Position numbers and translations under genes: made by a program
NCBI GenBank assembly: GCA_022841665.1
Contig: JALHRB010000010.1
Span: 36,277 to 100,276, forward strand
Source: Pseudolabrys sp.
GTDB lineage: Bacteria; Pseudomonadota; Alphaproteobacteria; Rhizobiales; Xanthobacteraceae
Reading direction: 5' to 3'
Length of the DNA: 64,000 bases
Part shown: one piece after another, positions 8,586-17,507 of the stretch
Layout: every line of letters begins with the position of its first letter
Numbering within the stretch: position 1 is the stretch's first letter
The notes under the pieces: generated by a model
The model's input: the letters and a program-made list of their open reading frames with translations, nothing else
What the model was told of the DNA's origin: nothing
The model's database searches: none

Positions 8586-11075
8586 CTACAGACCGCCGAA
8601 GCCGCCGACGGACTGGCTCACGGAGGTGCCGCCCAGCGTGCGCAGGCTGAGCTGCAGCATGATCGCATGGTTGGCAGCGACGTTTCCGCTGTACGTGTAA
8701 TTTGTAATGTAATTCACGGCCAAGATGAGGCAATCGTCAATGTAGCCGAGGCCGAGCCGGGTCTGGTCGAACTTGCCGGCATTGATGTCGTAGCGCGCCC
8801 CGCCCAGGGCGACCCAATTGTCGGTAAGCTTGACCTGGCCGGTGCCGAGGATGCCCTGGCGGCGCTCCAGGAAGCCCAGTTCCGGCTGGGCGGCATAGTC
8901 GCCGTACAGCACCCCGACGTCCCAACGGGCGAAGCGGGCACGACTTTCCAGCTCGAAGCGTCGCACCATCAGGTTGTCGTTGTCGAAGCGGAAGCGCGAG
9001 GTGAAGGAGAAGATGCTGTTCGGCTGATAAGCGAGGCGCGCGACGTAGTCGGAGCGGGTGGTGTCGAGACCGCTGCCGAGGCCGGTATTGGTCGTGCCGC
9101 CCTGCGCGTAGGAGTTCTGCCCGAACAGCTGGTAGGACTGGCCGAACAGCGCGTTGACGAAGCCGCCTTGGTTGAACTGCGCGGTGTACTGGACGCCGTA
9201 GTTGGCGCGCCCGCCGCCCTCGACGCGGTCCCAGCCGGAGAACTTGTCGACGCGGAACAGGTTGCTGTCGTCGAAGGTCAGGCTCTGCGCATCCTCGTTC
9301 GGCCAGCGCCCGATCTGCGTCTCGTTCGGGCGCGCGATCACCTGCGCGATCGGCTCGACCGTCTGGGTGCCCCAGGACTGCACGTTGACGAAGGGATAGC
9401 GATATTCGAGACCGACCGTCGACATGGCGCGAACCAGATTGGTATCGCCGGTGTCGATGTAGTTCGACACGCCGGGATCGTTCTTGATGTGCATGGCGCC
9501 GGCGTCGGCGCGCACCGAGGCGAAGGGAGTCCACACCTGACCGAGCGAGTCGGTCATGCTGCGCCGCCAGTGCGTCTCGGCAGTGAAGCGGCTGTAGGTG
9601 CCGGGCGCGCCGCGCAACAGGCAGTTGGCCGAATTCTTGATCGCCGGGTCGGCGGTCTGCGAACACGTGCCGGAGTTGAGCGCGTTCTGCGTGATCGCGT
9701 CGAAATTGGCCTGGTCGCGCGTCAGGCTGGTGAAGTTGATGTTGTAGCCGAGCTCGCCGCCGAGAACCGGACGGTCGAACGTGTAGGTGTAGTCGAGCAC
9801 CGGATGGATGACGGGAATCTGCTTTTGCGCGTCGGATTCCGAGAAGCCGAGATAATGGATGGCGCGCACGTCGAAAAAGCTGCGGCTGCCTTTGCCGCTC
9901 AGGTAGAGCGTCGAGACGCCTTCGCTTCTCTGGCTGGTGAGCGGATCGGTGACGCGATAGCGCGACAGGTTCGGGTTGTAGTCCTGCAGGAACGTGCGGT
10001 CCGACAACAGCAGCGCATCCCAGCCCCAGATCCACTTGTCGTTCAGGGCGAACTGGCCGGTGCTCTCGACGCTGCCGCGATTATCGGTGTAGCCGGGGGT
10101 GGAGGTGCCGTCGCTGCGCTGGAAGTAGTTCTTGTCGAACTGGTGGATGCCGGCGGCGCGGATGGAGTAGGCACCGTTGATCAGGCGCTGGCGATATTCG
10201 CCCTGCAGCAACGGCCCCTGCTTGGTGGTGATCATCGGCGCGAAGGTGAAGTCGTAATCCGGCGCCAGCGCCCAGTAGTAGGGCACTTCGAGGCCGACGC
10301 CGTATTTCGAATTCGACGACAGCGTCGGCATCAGCACGCCGGTCTTGCGCTTGACGGTCGGGTCCGGGCCGGAAAGGTAAGGCAGCCACATCATGGGCAT
10401 GCCGAAGAATTCGAGGCGCGCGTCCTCGAAATACATCATCTTCTCGCCCTGATCGTGAATGATGCGCGCGGCCTTCACCTGCCAGAGCGGCGGCTTCTTC
10501 GGATCGTCCTTGCAGGCCTCGCAGGCGGTGTAGACGCCGTTATGGAAGACCGTAAAGTTGCCCGAGCTGCGCTCGGCGCGCGTCGCCGCCATGCGCGTCT
10601 GGTCGGGCGTGTCGAGGCGCAGCGAATCCACGAAGCCGTCGCGGTAATTGTCCGACAGATCCATGACCGCGCCATAGGTGACCTTGCCGTCCTCTTCGGT
10701 GAGCCGGACGTTGCCTTCCGCGTGCAACCGCTTGGTCTTCTGGTCGTAGATGACGCGGTCGGCTTCCAGCGTCGAGCCGCCGTAATAGATCTGCACGTTG
10801 CCAACGGCGGAGACGCGGTTGTTGGTGTAGTCGTAATTGATCTCGCGCGCCTGCACGAGCATCTGCTGCTGCTGGCCGGACCTCTCGCGCTCGATGGCGA
10901 TTTGGGACTTGGGCGGCGGTCCCGGGCTCGGCGGGAAAGCGAGCGTTTGCGCTGCCGCCGGCGCAGGGGCCAGCAATCCCCCACAGACCAGAAGGCCGAG
11001 GAGGGCAGCGGCAAACCCGGCGGCGCCGCAACGATACGAATTGGGCGTTGGTGGACGAGCGCAAGCCCCCGCCAT
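8586..11075 (-). CDS. lptD: LPS-assembly protein LptD (outer-membrane beta-barrel)
   Basis: LptD (829 residues) inserts lipopolysaccharide into the outer leaflet of the outer membrane together with LptE. A signal peptide (AALLGLLVCGGLLAPAPAAAQ) is followed by the OstA/LptA-like jellyroll (QAREINYDYTNNRVSAVGNVQIYYGGSTLEAD, seen in shorter pieces) and a long beta-barrel rich in alternating aromatic strands. The ATG at 11075 shares one base with the lptG stop (TGATG), which favours it over an in-frame start at 11141. Its neighbours lptG/lptF (LPS ABC permease) and surA (its folding chaperone) make a coherent LPS export operon. Confidence 0.95.
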   Translation of the reverse strand: MAGACARPPTPNSYRCGAAGFAAALLGLLVCGGLLAPAPAAAQTLAFPPSPGPPPKSQIAIERERSGQQQQMLVQAREINYDYTNNRVSAVGNVQIYYGGSTLEADRVIYDQKTKRLHAEGNVRLTEEDGKVTYGAVMDLSDNYRDGFVDSLRLDTPDQTRMAATRAERSSGNFTVFHNGVYTACEACKDDPKKPPLWQVKAARIIHDQGEKMMYFEDARLEFFGMPMMWLPYLSGPDPTVKRKTGVLMPTLSSNSKYGVGLEVPYYWALAPDYDFTFAPMITTKQGPLLQGEYRQRLINGAYSIRAAGIHQFDKNYFQRSDGTSTPGYTDNRGSVESTGQFALNDKWIWGWDALLLSDRTFLQDYNPNLSRYRVTDPLTSQRSEGVSTLYLSGKGSRSFFDVRAIHYLGFSESDAQKQIPVIHPVLDYTYTFDRPVLGGELGYNINFTSLTRDQANFDAITQNALNSGTCSQTADPAIKNSANCLLRGAPGTYSRFTAETHWRRSMTDSLGQVWTPFASVRADAGAMHIKNDPGVSNYIDTGDTNLVRAMSTVGLEYRYPFVNVQSWGTQTVEPIAQVIARPNETQIGRWPNEDAQSLTFDDSNLFRVDKFSGWDRVEGGGRANYGVQYTAQFNQGGFVNALFGQSYQLFGQNSYAQGGTTNTGLGSGLDTTRSDYVARLAYQPNSIFSFTSRFRFDNDNLMVRRFELESRARFARWDVGVLYGDYAAQPELGFLERRQGILGTGQVKLTDNWVALGGARYDINAGKFDQTRLGLGYIDDCLILAVNYITNYTYSGNVAANHAIMLQLSLRTLGGTSVSQSVGGFGGL

Positions 11076-12160
11076 CACCCGTCCTCCTGGTACAACAACG
11101 CAATAAACCCCGTCAGGCCGCCGACGAGCACGGGCAGCCAAGCCGCTGCCACCGGGTGCATCAGCTCAGCCTTCGTCAAATCCTCGGTTACCTTCGACAA
11201 AACATAAAGCAGAAAGCCGGCGCCGACGCCACTTAAAACCATCTTCTGCACCCCGCCGAACCGGAAGAACCGTAAACTGACGGCCGCGGCAAGGAAAACC
11301 ATGGCAGCCATCAAAAATGGCCGGGCAAGAAGCTTTTGGAACTGCAATCTATAGCCTGAGGCTACCAGTCCTGCGTGCTCGGCGATTTTGATATACAGCG
11401 GTAATTCCCAGAAAGGGACAGTTTCGGGTGTGGCAAAGCTTTCGCGGACCTGCTCGGAGGTCAGGTTTGTCTTCAACCGATACTCGGCCCGGTCGGCCGG
11501 CAGGGTGCCGAGCACATAGATCCGGGCGTCCAGAAGGCGCCACAGGCCGGGTTCCAGGACCGCGGCACGCGCATCGACCCGGTTGAGGAAGCGGCCCTCC
11601 TTGTCGAATGAGAAGACGGTGACGCCGTTGAGCGAGACGCCCTGGTCGCGGCTCGACTTGGCGTTGATGATCGCCTGACCGTCGTCGTTGCGCTGGCTCA
11701 GCCAGAACGGGCCGCCGCTCTGCGCGTCGGTGCTGCGGCCGAACAGTTCGGCTTCGAAGCGCTTCGAGCGCTCCTGCAGCAGGGCCGAAATCGGATTGTA
11801 GACCGTGGTCGCGACCACGCCGAACAGGAAGGCGACCATCACAGCGGGGGCGATGAACTGCCAGGCCGACATGCCGGCCGAGCGCGCCACGACCAGTTCC
11901 AGCCGCCGCGACAGGTTGAGGTAGCACGACATCGCGCCGATCAGGACGCAGAACGGCAGGATGCGTTCGGTCACTTGCGGCACGCGGTAGAACGACGTCT
12001 TGGCCACCAGTATCGCCGAGACGTTCGGGACGTCGCTCGCGCGCCGCATCATCTCGATGTAGTCGATCAGCGCCACCAGCCCGAATATGCCGAAGAACAC
12101 GAGCAGCACCGCGCTGAGGAAGCGCAGGCCGAAATAGCGGGTGAGGGTTCCTGCGATCAT
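11075..12160 (-). CDS. lptG: LPS export ABC transporter permease LptG
   Basis: This 361-residue inner-membrane YjgP/YjgQ-family permease, with LptF and the ATPase LptB (not in the window), extracts LPS from the inner membrane. The N-terminus (TLTRYFGLRFLSAVLLVFFG) leads into membrane helices, a periplasmic beta-jellyroll in the middle, and three C-terminal helices. The ATG at 12160 lies four bases after the lptF stop; a longer in-frame reading overlaps lptF and is low-complexity, so I rejected it. The stop shares one base with the lptD start. Confidence 0.93.
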   Translation of the reverse strand: MIAGTLTRYFGLRFLSAVLLVFFGIFGLVALIDYIEMMRRASDVPNVSAILVAKTSFYRVPQVTERILPFCVLIGAMSCYLNLSRRLELVVARSAGMSAWQFIAPAVMVAFLFGVVATTVYNPISALLQERSKRFEAELFGRSTDAQSGGPFWLSQRNDDGQAIINAKSSRDQGVSLNGVTVFSFDKEGRFLNRVDARAAVLEPGLWRLLDARIYVLGTLPADRAEYRLKTNLTSEQVRESFATPETVPFWELPLYIKIAEHAGLVASGYRLQFQKLLARPFLMAAMVFLAAAVSLRFFRFGGVQKMVLSGVGAGFLLYVLSKVTEDLTKAELMHPVAAAWLPVLVGGLTGFIALLYQEDG

Positions 12161-12164
12161 CGGG

Positions 12165-13325
12165 TCAGGGCGTGGCGAAGCGCCGCGCGATGCGCTCGGT
12201 GAGCGTCGCGACGGCGTTGGACAGGAAGACGGGCGGCTCGAGGATGAGGCCGCGGCGGATGACGAAATAGCCGAACGCAAAGGCGCTCAGGATCGCCACG
12301 TATTGCACCGCCAGCATCCACGGGATGGTGGCGCCGAATACGGTGGAGGCAAAGCCGATCAGGCGCAGCAGCGCCACGCCGCCGATGGCGCCGACCATCG
12401 ACAGCGTGCGGCTCTGGCGCGTGGTGCGCGGCGCGCCGAGATAGGCATAGGCGATGGTGACGAAGGCGAGCGGATAGAACGGCGCGATCAGCCGGTCATG
12501 CATTTCGGCGCGGAACTGGCCGGGCTGCTCGAGGTAGAGCGGGTCTTTGGGATCGGGGAACACGAGCTGCCACAGGTAGCGCTCGCGGATCGAATACTTC
12601 ACCGCCTGCGGCCCGCCGGCGAACTGCGACAGGTCGAAGGCATAACGGTCAAACACCACCATGGCCGGATCGCGCTGCGTTGCCTCGTGCCGCTGCACGA
12701 TGCCTTTCTGCAGCACCAGGAACGTGCCCCGCTCGTTGTCGACCAGATCGCCCACCTCCGACAGCACCGTGATGCGTTCTTTCGGATTGCGCCGGTCGTC
12801 GAGGAAGATGCCGAGCAACTGCCCGTTCGCGCGCCGCTCGCGAATGTGGATGGTCACTCCGTTTTCGATCTGGGTGAAGCGGCCCGGCTGCACGATGGTG
12901 CTGACCACATTGGCGCGCACTTCGGTGAGCCAGTCGCGCAGCATGCGCAGGCCCTTGGGCGCGAAATAGGCGCTGATGGCCCCGACGATGAGCGAGACCG
13001 CGATCGCCACCGCCATGAAGGCGCGGAACAGCAGCCAGGGCGACATGCCGGCGGAGTTCATCACGATGATTTCGGAATCGGTCGACAGCTTGTTGAGCAC
13101 ATGCGCGGCTGCGATCAGCAGTGCGATCGGCGCGATCACCAGCACAAGCAGCGGAACGATCAGCCCGGTGATGCCGACGAAGACCAGGATGGTCTGGCCC
13201 TGGTTCGTCATCAGGTCGAAGTCGCGCAATGCCTGCGTGACCCAGATGACCGCGGTCAGGCTGATGAGAATGATCGCGAACGCACCGAAGGTGGTGCGGA
13301 AAATATATCGGCTGATGGCTCCCAT
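12165..13325 (-). CDS. lptF: LPS export ABC transporter permease LptF
   Basis: This 386-residue paralogue of LptG heads the minus-strand operon. It starts MGAISRYIFRTTFGAFAIILI, the usual LptF opening with the first membrane helix, has a central periplasmic domain (about residues 130-260) and C-terminal helices (RTLSMVGAIGGVALLRLIGF). The in-frame upstream extension to 13544 is Arg-rich and looks non-coding. It faces pepA across a 410-base divergent region that should hold the operon promoter. Confidence 0.93.
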   Translation of the reverse strand: MGAISRYIFRTTFGAFAIILISLTAVIWVTQALRDFDLMTNQGQTILVFVGITGLIVPLLVLVIAPIALLIAAAHVLNKLSTDSEIIVMNSAGMSPWLLFRAFMAVAIAVSLIVGAISAYFAPKGLRMLRDWLTEVRANVVSTIVQPGRFTQIENGVTIHIRERRANGQLLGIFLDDRRNPKERITVLSEVGDLVDNERGTFLVLQKGIVQRHEATQRDPAMVVFDRYAFDLSQFAGGPQAVKYSIRERYLWQLVFPDPKDPLYLEQPGQFRAEMHDRLIAPFYPLAFVTIAYAYLGAPRTTRQSRTLSMVGAIGGVALLRLIGFASTVFGATIPWMLAVQYVAILSAFAFGYFVIRRGLILEPPVFLSNAVATLTERIARRFATP

Positions 13326-13735
13326 CCGCTGACGACGTCCCCCGACCGGCATGACCCGGCGTTGCGCCGGCATCCCCCCGCCGGCACAGCGCGCATCGTA
13401 AACCCAGGCCCGGTTTACGTTTACCTTGATCCGTCCACAAAGTGGCCGGGCAAAGGCAATCCCGCCAAGCATGCACAACAAAAAGTTAAGGCGGGAGCGG
13501 ACCTTAGCTGGCCTTTTGGTGCGCTGCGGGGCCGATTCTGGCAAGCGGTACGGCGTTCCTTTTTGTCGCCTCCGGACGTGCGCCGGAAGCGAGGACGGCG
13601 GCGGCTGTGAAAAGGCGCCCGGCGAAGCGCCTTTGGGGCTTTGCAGAGGGGGAAACGGCGCGCCATATGGGGCCGGTTCGCTCCGTTACATAGCCGGCCG
13701 CCGGCCGCGCCCTCCCAGGATAAGGAACTCGTTCA
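13326..13735. other. 410-bp divergent intergenic region between lptF and pepA
   Basis: No convincing gene is present: the open frames here are Arg/Pro-rich and lack ribosome-binding sites. It must contain the promoters for the lptF operon (leftward) and pepA (rightward). An AT-richer patch (GTTTACGTTTACC) lies near 13420. AAGGAA a few bases before the pepA ATG is its ribosome-binding site. I could not identify -10/-35 elements with confidence. Confidence 0.6.
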
Positions 13736-15238
13736 ATGGCCGATACCCTGACGCTCGGATTTGGCCCCTTCGCCGCGCCGGCCCGCGGCGTTCTGGTCGT
13801 GTTTTGCGACGATGGGTTGAAATTTGGTCCGAACACCCGCAAGGCGCTGGGCGCGGCTGCCGATCTGGTCGCCCGTGCCGCCAAGGCCGAGCGCTTCACC
13901 GGCAAGTCCGGCGCGGCGCTGGAGCTGATCGTGCCGGAGGGGCTGAAGGTCGGGCGGCTGGTCGTGATCGGGACCGGCAAGGTGGCGGACCTGAAACAGA
14001 AGGACTTCCTCAAGCTCGGCGGCCTGGCCATGGGCAAGCTGCCGGTGGCCGCGAGCGAGGGCACCGTCTTTGCCGAGCTGCCGGCCGGCGCCATGAAGCC
14101 GGAACAGGCGGCCGACGTCGCGCTCGGCGTGCGCCTGCGCGCTTACGCCTTCGACCGCTACAAGACCAAGCGCAAGGAGGACGAGAAGCCGCCGGAAATG
14201 CGCAAGGTGACGGTGGCGGTCGGCGACGCCGACGCCGCGCGCAAGGCTTTTGCGCCGCGCTCGGGAGTCGCCGGCGGCGTGCTGATGGCGCGCGATCTCG
14301 TCAACGAGCCGGCCAACGTCCTCTATCCGGAAGAATTCGCGCGCCGCACCCAGGCGCTGAAGAAGACGGGCGTCGCCGTCGAAGTGCTCGACATCAAGGC
14401 CATGCAGAAGCTCGGCATGAACGCGCTGCTCGGCGTCGGCCAGGGCTCGGCGCGCGAAAGCCGCGTCGTGGTGATGCGCTGGAACGGCGGCAAGGCCGGC
14501 GACGCGCCGCTCGCGTTCATCGGCAAGGGCGTCTGCTTCGACACCGGCGGCATCTCGATCAAGCCGGCGGCCAGCATGGAGGACATGAAGGGCGACATGG
14601 CGGGCGCGGCCTGCGTCACCGGGCTGATGCAGGCGCTGGCCGCGCGCAAGGCGCGCGTCAACGCCGTCGGCGTCATCGGGCTGGTCGAGAACATGCCGGA
14701 CGGCAAGGCGCAGCGGCCCGGCGACATCGTCAAGTCGATGTCGGGCCAGACAATCGAGATCATCAACACCGACGCCGAAGGCCGCCTCGTGCTGGCCGAT
14801 GTCATCTGGTACACGGCCAAGCGCTTCAAGCCGAAATTCATGATCGATCTGGCGACGCTCACCGGCGCCATCATCGTCGCCCTCGGCCAGGAATACGCCG
14901 GCATGTTCGCCAACAACGACCAACTTGCCGAGCGCCTGAGCAAGGCGGGCGAGGCGACCGGCGAGAAGGTTTGGCGCATGCCCTTGGCGCCCGAATACGA
15001 CAAGATGATCGACTCGAAGTTCGCCGACATGAAGAACACCGGCGGCTCGCGTTGGGGCGGCGCCATCACCGCGGCGCAGTTCATCAAGCGCCATGTCGAC
15101 GACAAGACGCCGTGGGCGCATCTCGACATCGCCGGCACCGGCTTCGACAGTCGCCAGAACGACATCAACAAGAGCTGGGGCTCGGGCTGGGGCGTGCGGC
15201 TCCTGGACCGGCTGGTGGCGGATTTTTACGAGAAGTGA
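13736..15238 (+). CDS. pepA: Leucyl aminopeptidase (cytosol aminopeptidase, M17)
   Basis: This 500-residue two-metal exopeptidase removes N-terminal residues from peptides. The M17 signature NTDAEGR is at 344-350 and the first metal/lysine segment [10 protein letters not shown] starts at 263. The N-terminal macro-like domain (about 1-160) and C-terminal catalytic domain have normal proportions. In many bacteria PepA also binds DNA, but nothing here shows that. In relatives pepA is commonly followed by holC; here a toxin-antitoxin pair separates them. Confidence 0.96.
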   Translation: MADTLTLGFGPFAAPARGVLVVFCDDGLKFGPNTRKALGAAADLVARAAKAERFTGKSGAALELIVPEGLKVGRLVVIGTGKVADLKQKDFLKLGGLAMGKLPVAASEGTVFAELPAGAMKPEQAADVALGVRLRAYAFDRYKTKRKEDEKPPEMRKVTVAVGDADAARKAFAPRSGVAGGVLMARDLVNEPANVLYPEEFARRTQALKKTGVAVEVLDIKAMQKLGMNALLGVGQGSARESRVVVMRWNGGKAGDAPLAFIGKGVCFDTGGISIKPAASMEDMKGDMAGAACVTGLMQALAARKARVNAVGVIGLVENMPDGKAQRPGDIVKSMSGQTIEIINTDAEGRLVLADVIWYTAKRFKPKFMIDLATLTGAIIVALGQEYAGMFANNDQLAERLSKAGEATGEKVWRMPLAPEYDKMIDSKFADMKNTGGSRWGGAITAAQFIKRHVDDKTPWAHLDIAGTGFDSRQNDINKSWGSGWGVRLLDRLVADFYEK

Positions 15239-15276
15239 AAGCTTTGGTGCCGGCGCTCGTTATGGTACGCTAAATC

Positions 15277-15501
15277 ATGGTGAAAACGCTGGAATTGGCG
15301 CTTAGCAAAGTGGCGGCGTTGCCGGATGCTGCTCAGGAGCAGATCGGGCGTGAGTTGCTCGACCGTGTCGACGCTCTCACGCGTCTGCGCGCGGAAGTCG
15401 AAATTGGCATTCGCGAGCTGGATGCGGGTGAGGGACGTCCTCTCGATATCGAAGATGTAATCAAGCAAGCTCGCGACGAGCATGCCCGCAAGTCCCCGTG
15501 A
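15277..15501 (+). CDS. ParD-like antitoxin of a type II toxin-antitoxin pair
   Basis: This 74-residue acidic helical protein (LSKVAALPDAAQEQIGRELL then GRPLDIEDVIKQARDEH) resembles small antitoxins paired with ParE/RelE toxins. Its last 20 bases overlap the downstream toxin gene, the order and coupling expected for antitoxin-toxin pairs. The N-terminal part presumably binds DNA and the C-terminal part the toxin, by analogy. Assignment depends strongly on the toxin next door. Confidence 0.75.
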   Translation: MVKTLELALSKVAALPDAAQEQIGRELLDRVDALTRLRAEVEIGIRELDAGEGRPLDIEDVIKQARDEHARKSP

Positions 15502-15796
15502 ACTTGTATTGGCTCCGACGGCCCGGCGCGATCTGCTCGATATATGGTTCTACTTCGCGGGCGTAGGCTCTCCTGAGGTTGCCGAACGCTTGCTACGCGA
15601 CATCGACAAGGCTGCGAGCCGGTTGCTTCGCCATCCGATGGCTGGGCGGCCGCGCGAGGACATTGCCCCGTCCATTCGCTCAGTTCTTGTTCGGCCTTAT
15701 GCAATCTTGTACCGGCCGAGCGAGCTAGTTATCGAAATTGTGCGTGTTCTACACACGCGCCGTGACTTTGCCACCGCTTTTCCGGACGATGTGTGA
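15482..15796 (+). CDS. ParE/RelE-family toxin
   Basis: This 104-residue protein has the ParE pattern: LAPTARRDLLDIWFYFA at the N-terminus, LLRDIDKAASRLLRHPMAGRPR in the middle and VRPYAILYRPSELVIEIVRVLHTRRDF at the end, including the conserved IVRVLHxRRD-type strand. ParE toxins poison DNA gyrase; RelE relatives cleave mRNA, and I cannot tell which from the sequence. The gene appears intact. With its antitoxin it sits between pepA and holC, which suggests a small insertion into a conserved neighbourhood. Confidence 0.85.
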   Translation: MPASPRELVLAPTARRDLLDIWFYFAGVGSPEVAERLLRDIDKAASRLLRHPMAGRPREDIAPSIRSVLVRPYAILYRPSELVIEIVRVLHTRRDFATAFPDDV

Positions 15797-15812
15797 GCGT
15801 CGATAAGCAGCC

Positions 15813-16265
15813 ATGACCGAGATACTCTTCTACCACCTGCAAGGCCAGAAGCTGGAGAACGTGCTGCCGTCGCTGCTCGAGAAGTCGCTCGAGCGTGGCT
15901 GGAAGGTTGTGGTGCAGGGCGCCTCCGAGGAGCGCATCGACGCGCTCGACGCGCATCTGTGGACCTATCGCGACGACGGCTTCCTGCCGCACGGCACCTG
16001 GCGCGAGCAGGACAGCGCCGCGCAGCCGGTGCTGCTCACCGTCAACGACGGCAATCCGAACGAGGCCAGCGTGCGCTTCCTCATTGAGGGCGCGGCCGTG
16101 CCGGCCGACGCCGAGGCCTACCGGCGCATCGTGCTGTTGTTCGACGGCGAGGACGAGGAGGCGGTGGCCGCCGCCCGCGCGCATTGGACCGAGGCCAAGG
16201 CGAAGGGCTTCGACGCCACCTATTGGCAGCCGGACGAGCAGGGCCGCTGGGCCAAGAAAGCGTGA
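15813..16265 (+). CDS. holC: DNA polymerase III subunit chi
   Basis: This 150-residue cytoplasmic replisome subunit links the clamp-loader complex to single-stranded DNA-binding protein. TEILFYHLQGQKLENVLPSL and the LWTYRDDGFLPHGT segment are typical of alphaproteobacterial HolC. Length is normal. It starts 16 bases after the toxin gene, so its expression may now be influenced by the toxin-antitoxin operon. Confidence 0.94.
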   Translation: MTEILFYHLQGQKLENVLPSLLEKSLERGWKVVVQGASEERIDALDAHLWTYRDDGFLPHGTWREQDSAAQPVLLTVNDGNPNEASVRFLIEGAAVPADAEAYRRIVLLFDGEDEEAVAAARAHWTEAKAKGFDATYWQPDEQGRWAKKA

Positions 16266-16414
16266 GCCGGGCTGGGCCATTGGCCTAGTCGGCCTTTGAC
16301 CGAAGGTCGCGAGCCCCTTCCGCCCCGGCGCAGAAAGCTTGCCCGGCGCCACGGAGATGACGCAAAATAGGTTATAAGGGACAAGCAGATACGCCCGCCG
16401 GGGAACCTGAAATC

Positions 16415-17020
16415 GTGCTGCCGCATCGCGTCACCAATCTAGCGCTTGTCTGCGCCCTTGCCCTCGGGCTGGGCGGCTGCGGCGGCGCTAAAGTCTTCGA
16501 CGACAAGAACGAGGGCGGCTGGTTCTCCAAGCCGGTCAATCTCTTCTCGAAGCCCGATTGGGCGCGGCCGGTCGATGCCAAGGGCGCCGACCTCGGGCCG
16601 AAAGGCCCGGTGGGAGCCGAAGAGCTGGTCAATGCCGACGGCAGTTGCCCGCCGGAACCAGGGCAGGCGCAGGCCGCGGCCGCGCCCGCCGACCGGCCGG
16701 TCGGCTCGCCCGCCGGCGACCTCGCCAGCGCGCCGATGCCGGCTGCCGGCGAGCCCGGCAGTTCGCTGGTTCTCGGCGGCATCGCGCTCGGCATGACCGA
16801 ATGCCAGGCCGTGCGCCGCGCAGGCGCCCCCGGCAATATCGCGATGAGCGCCGACGACAAGGGCGAGCGCAAGGTCGTGCTCACCTATCTGAGCGGGCCG
16901 TGGCCCGGCATTTACACCTTCTCCGCCGGCCGCCTGAAGGTGGTCGAGCGCGCGCCCGAGCCGCCCAAGCCCGTCAAGCCTGCGCCGAAGAAGAAGCAGA
17001 CCGTCAAGCGCGCTTCCTGA
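16415..17020 (+). CDS. Putative lipoprotein, function unknown
   Basis: The 201-residue product starts at a GTG and has a lipoprotein signal peptide with lipobox LGGC, so Cys22 would be lipidated. A linker rich in Ala/Pro (about 80-115) leads to a compact domain with SLVLGGIALGMTECQAVRRAG and a strand-rich segment ending YLSGPWPGIYTFSAGRLKVVE, reminiscent of SmpA/OmlA-type small folds, but I do not recognise the family. The C-terminus is Lys/Pro-rich. It follows holC by about 150 bases. Confidence 0.75.
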   Translation: MLPHRVTNLALVCALALGLGGCGGAKVFDDKNEGGWFSKPVNLFSKPDWARPVDAKGADLGPKGPVGAEELVNADGSCPPEPGQAQAAAAPADRPVGSPAGDLASAPMPAAGEPGSSLVLGGIALGMTECQAVRRAGAPGNIAMSADDKGERKVVLTYLSGPWPGIYTFSAGRLKVVERAPEPPKPVKPAPKKKQTVKRAS

Positions 17021-17180
17021 TTGGCCGTCCTGTCCTCCGGCGCCGCCGCGCGCCGGACCTGGCCCGCAGGTTGTTGTGCAACGGTTTGCAGCCGCTCGTT
17101 GCGCCGTTTCTTTGGTTAGCGGATTTTTAAGGCGGGCGGCTAAGAATCACTCGATTCTAACTTGGTCTTACCCGCGCACC

Positions 17181-17507
17181 ATGCCTCGCCTCTACCGCGC
17201 CTTCCCGATCCTGCTTTGCCTGGTGCTCCCTCTGTCGGGCATTGCGGTCAGCGTCAGCATGGCGGCACCGAACGAGGAAGGCGCCGTCGCCGCCGTCTTC
17301 CCGCCGTGGTGGTCGGCGTCGCGCGCCTTCGCGGCGGCGGGCAATGCCGGCGACGTGCTTAACAGCGGCACCTTCTTTTTTGTCGTCGTCGTGCAGTCGC
17401 AGCGTCCGGGTCTCGGCGACCGACTGCGGGCTGAGGGCGCGCTCCTTCTCCTTAATCCGCTAGCCGTCGGAGGCTGCGAACCATCTTCGAGGAACCAGAA
17501 TGTCTGA
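17181..17507 (+). CDS. Small exported protein of unknown function, upstream of a chemoreceptor
   Basis: This 108-residue product begins with a hydrophobic signal-like segment ([20 protein letters not shown]). The mature part includes [14 protein letters not shown] and a C-terminal [18 protein letters not shown]. From memory, short proteins with AVFPPWW and ALLLLDP motifs recur in rhizobial genomes, which makes this frame credible despite no clear ribosome-binding site. It overlaps the chemoreceptor start by eight bases, implying a two-gene unit; a role as a secreted or periplasmic partner of the receptor is speculative. Confidence 0.55.
   Translation: MPRLYRAFPILLCLVLPLSGIAVSVSMAAPNEEGAVAAVFPPWWSASRAFAAAGNAGDVLNSGTFFFVVVVQSQRPGLGDRLRAEGALLLLNPLAVGGCEPSSRNQNV

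Noticed and set aside
8667..11207. 846-codon open frame on the plus strand opposite lptD
   Set aside because: Antisense shadow of lptD with no recognisable protein features.
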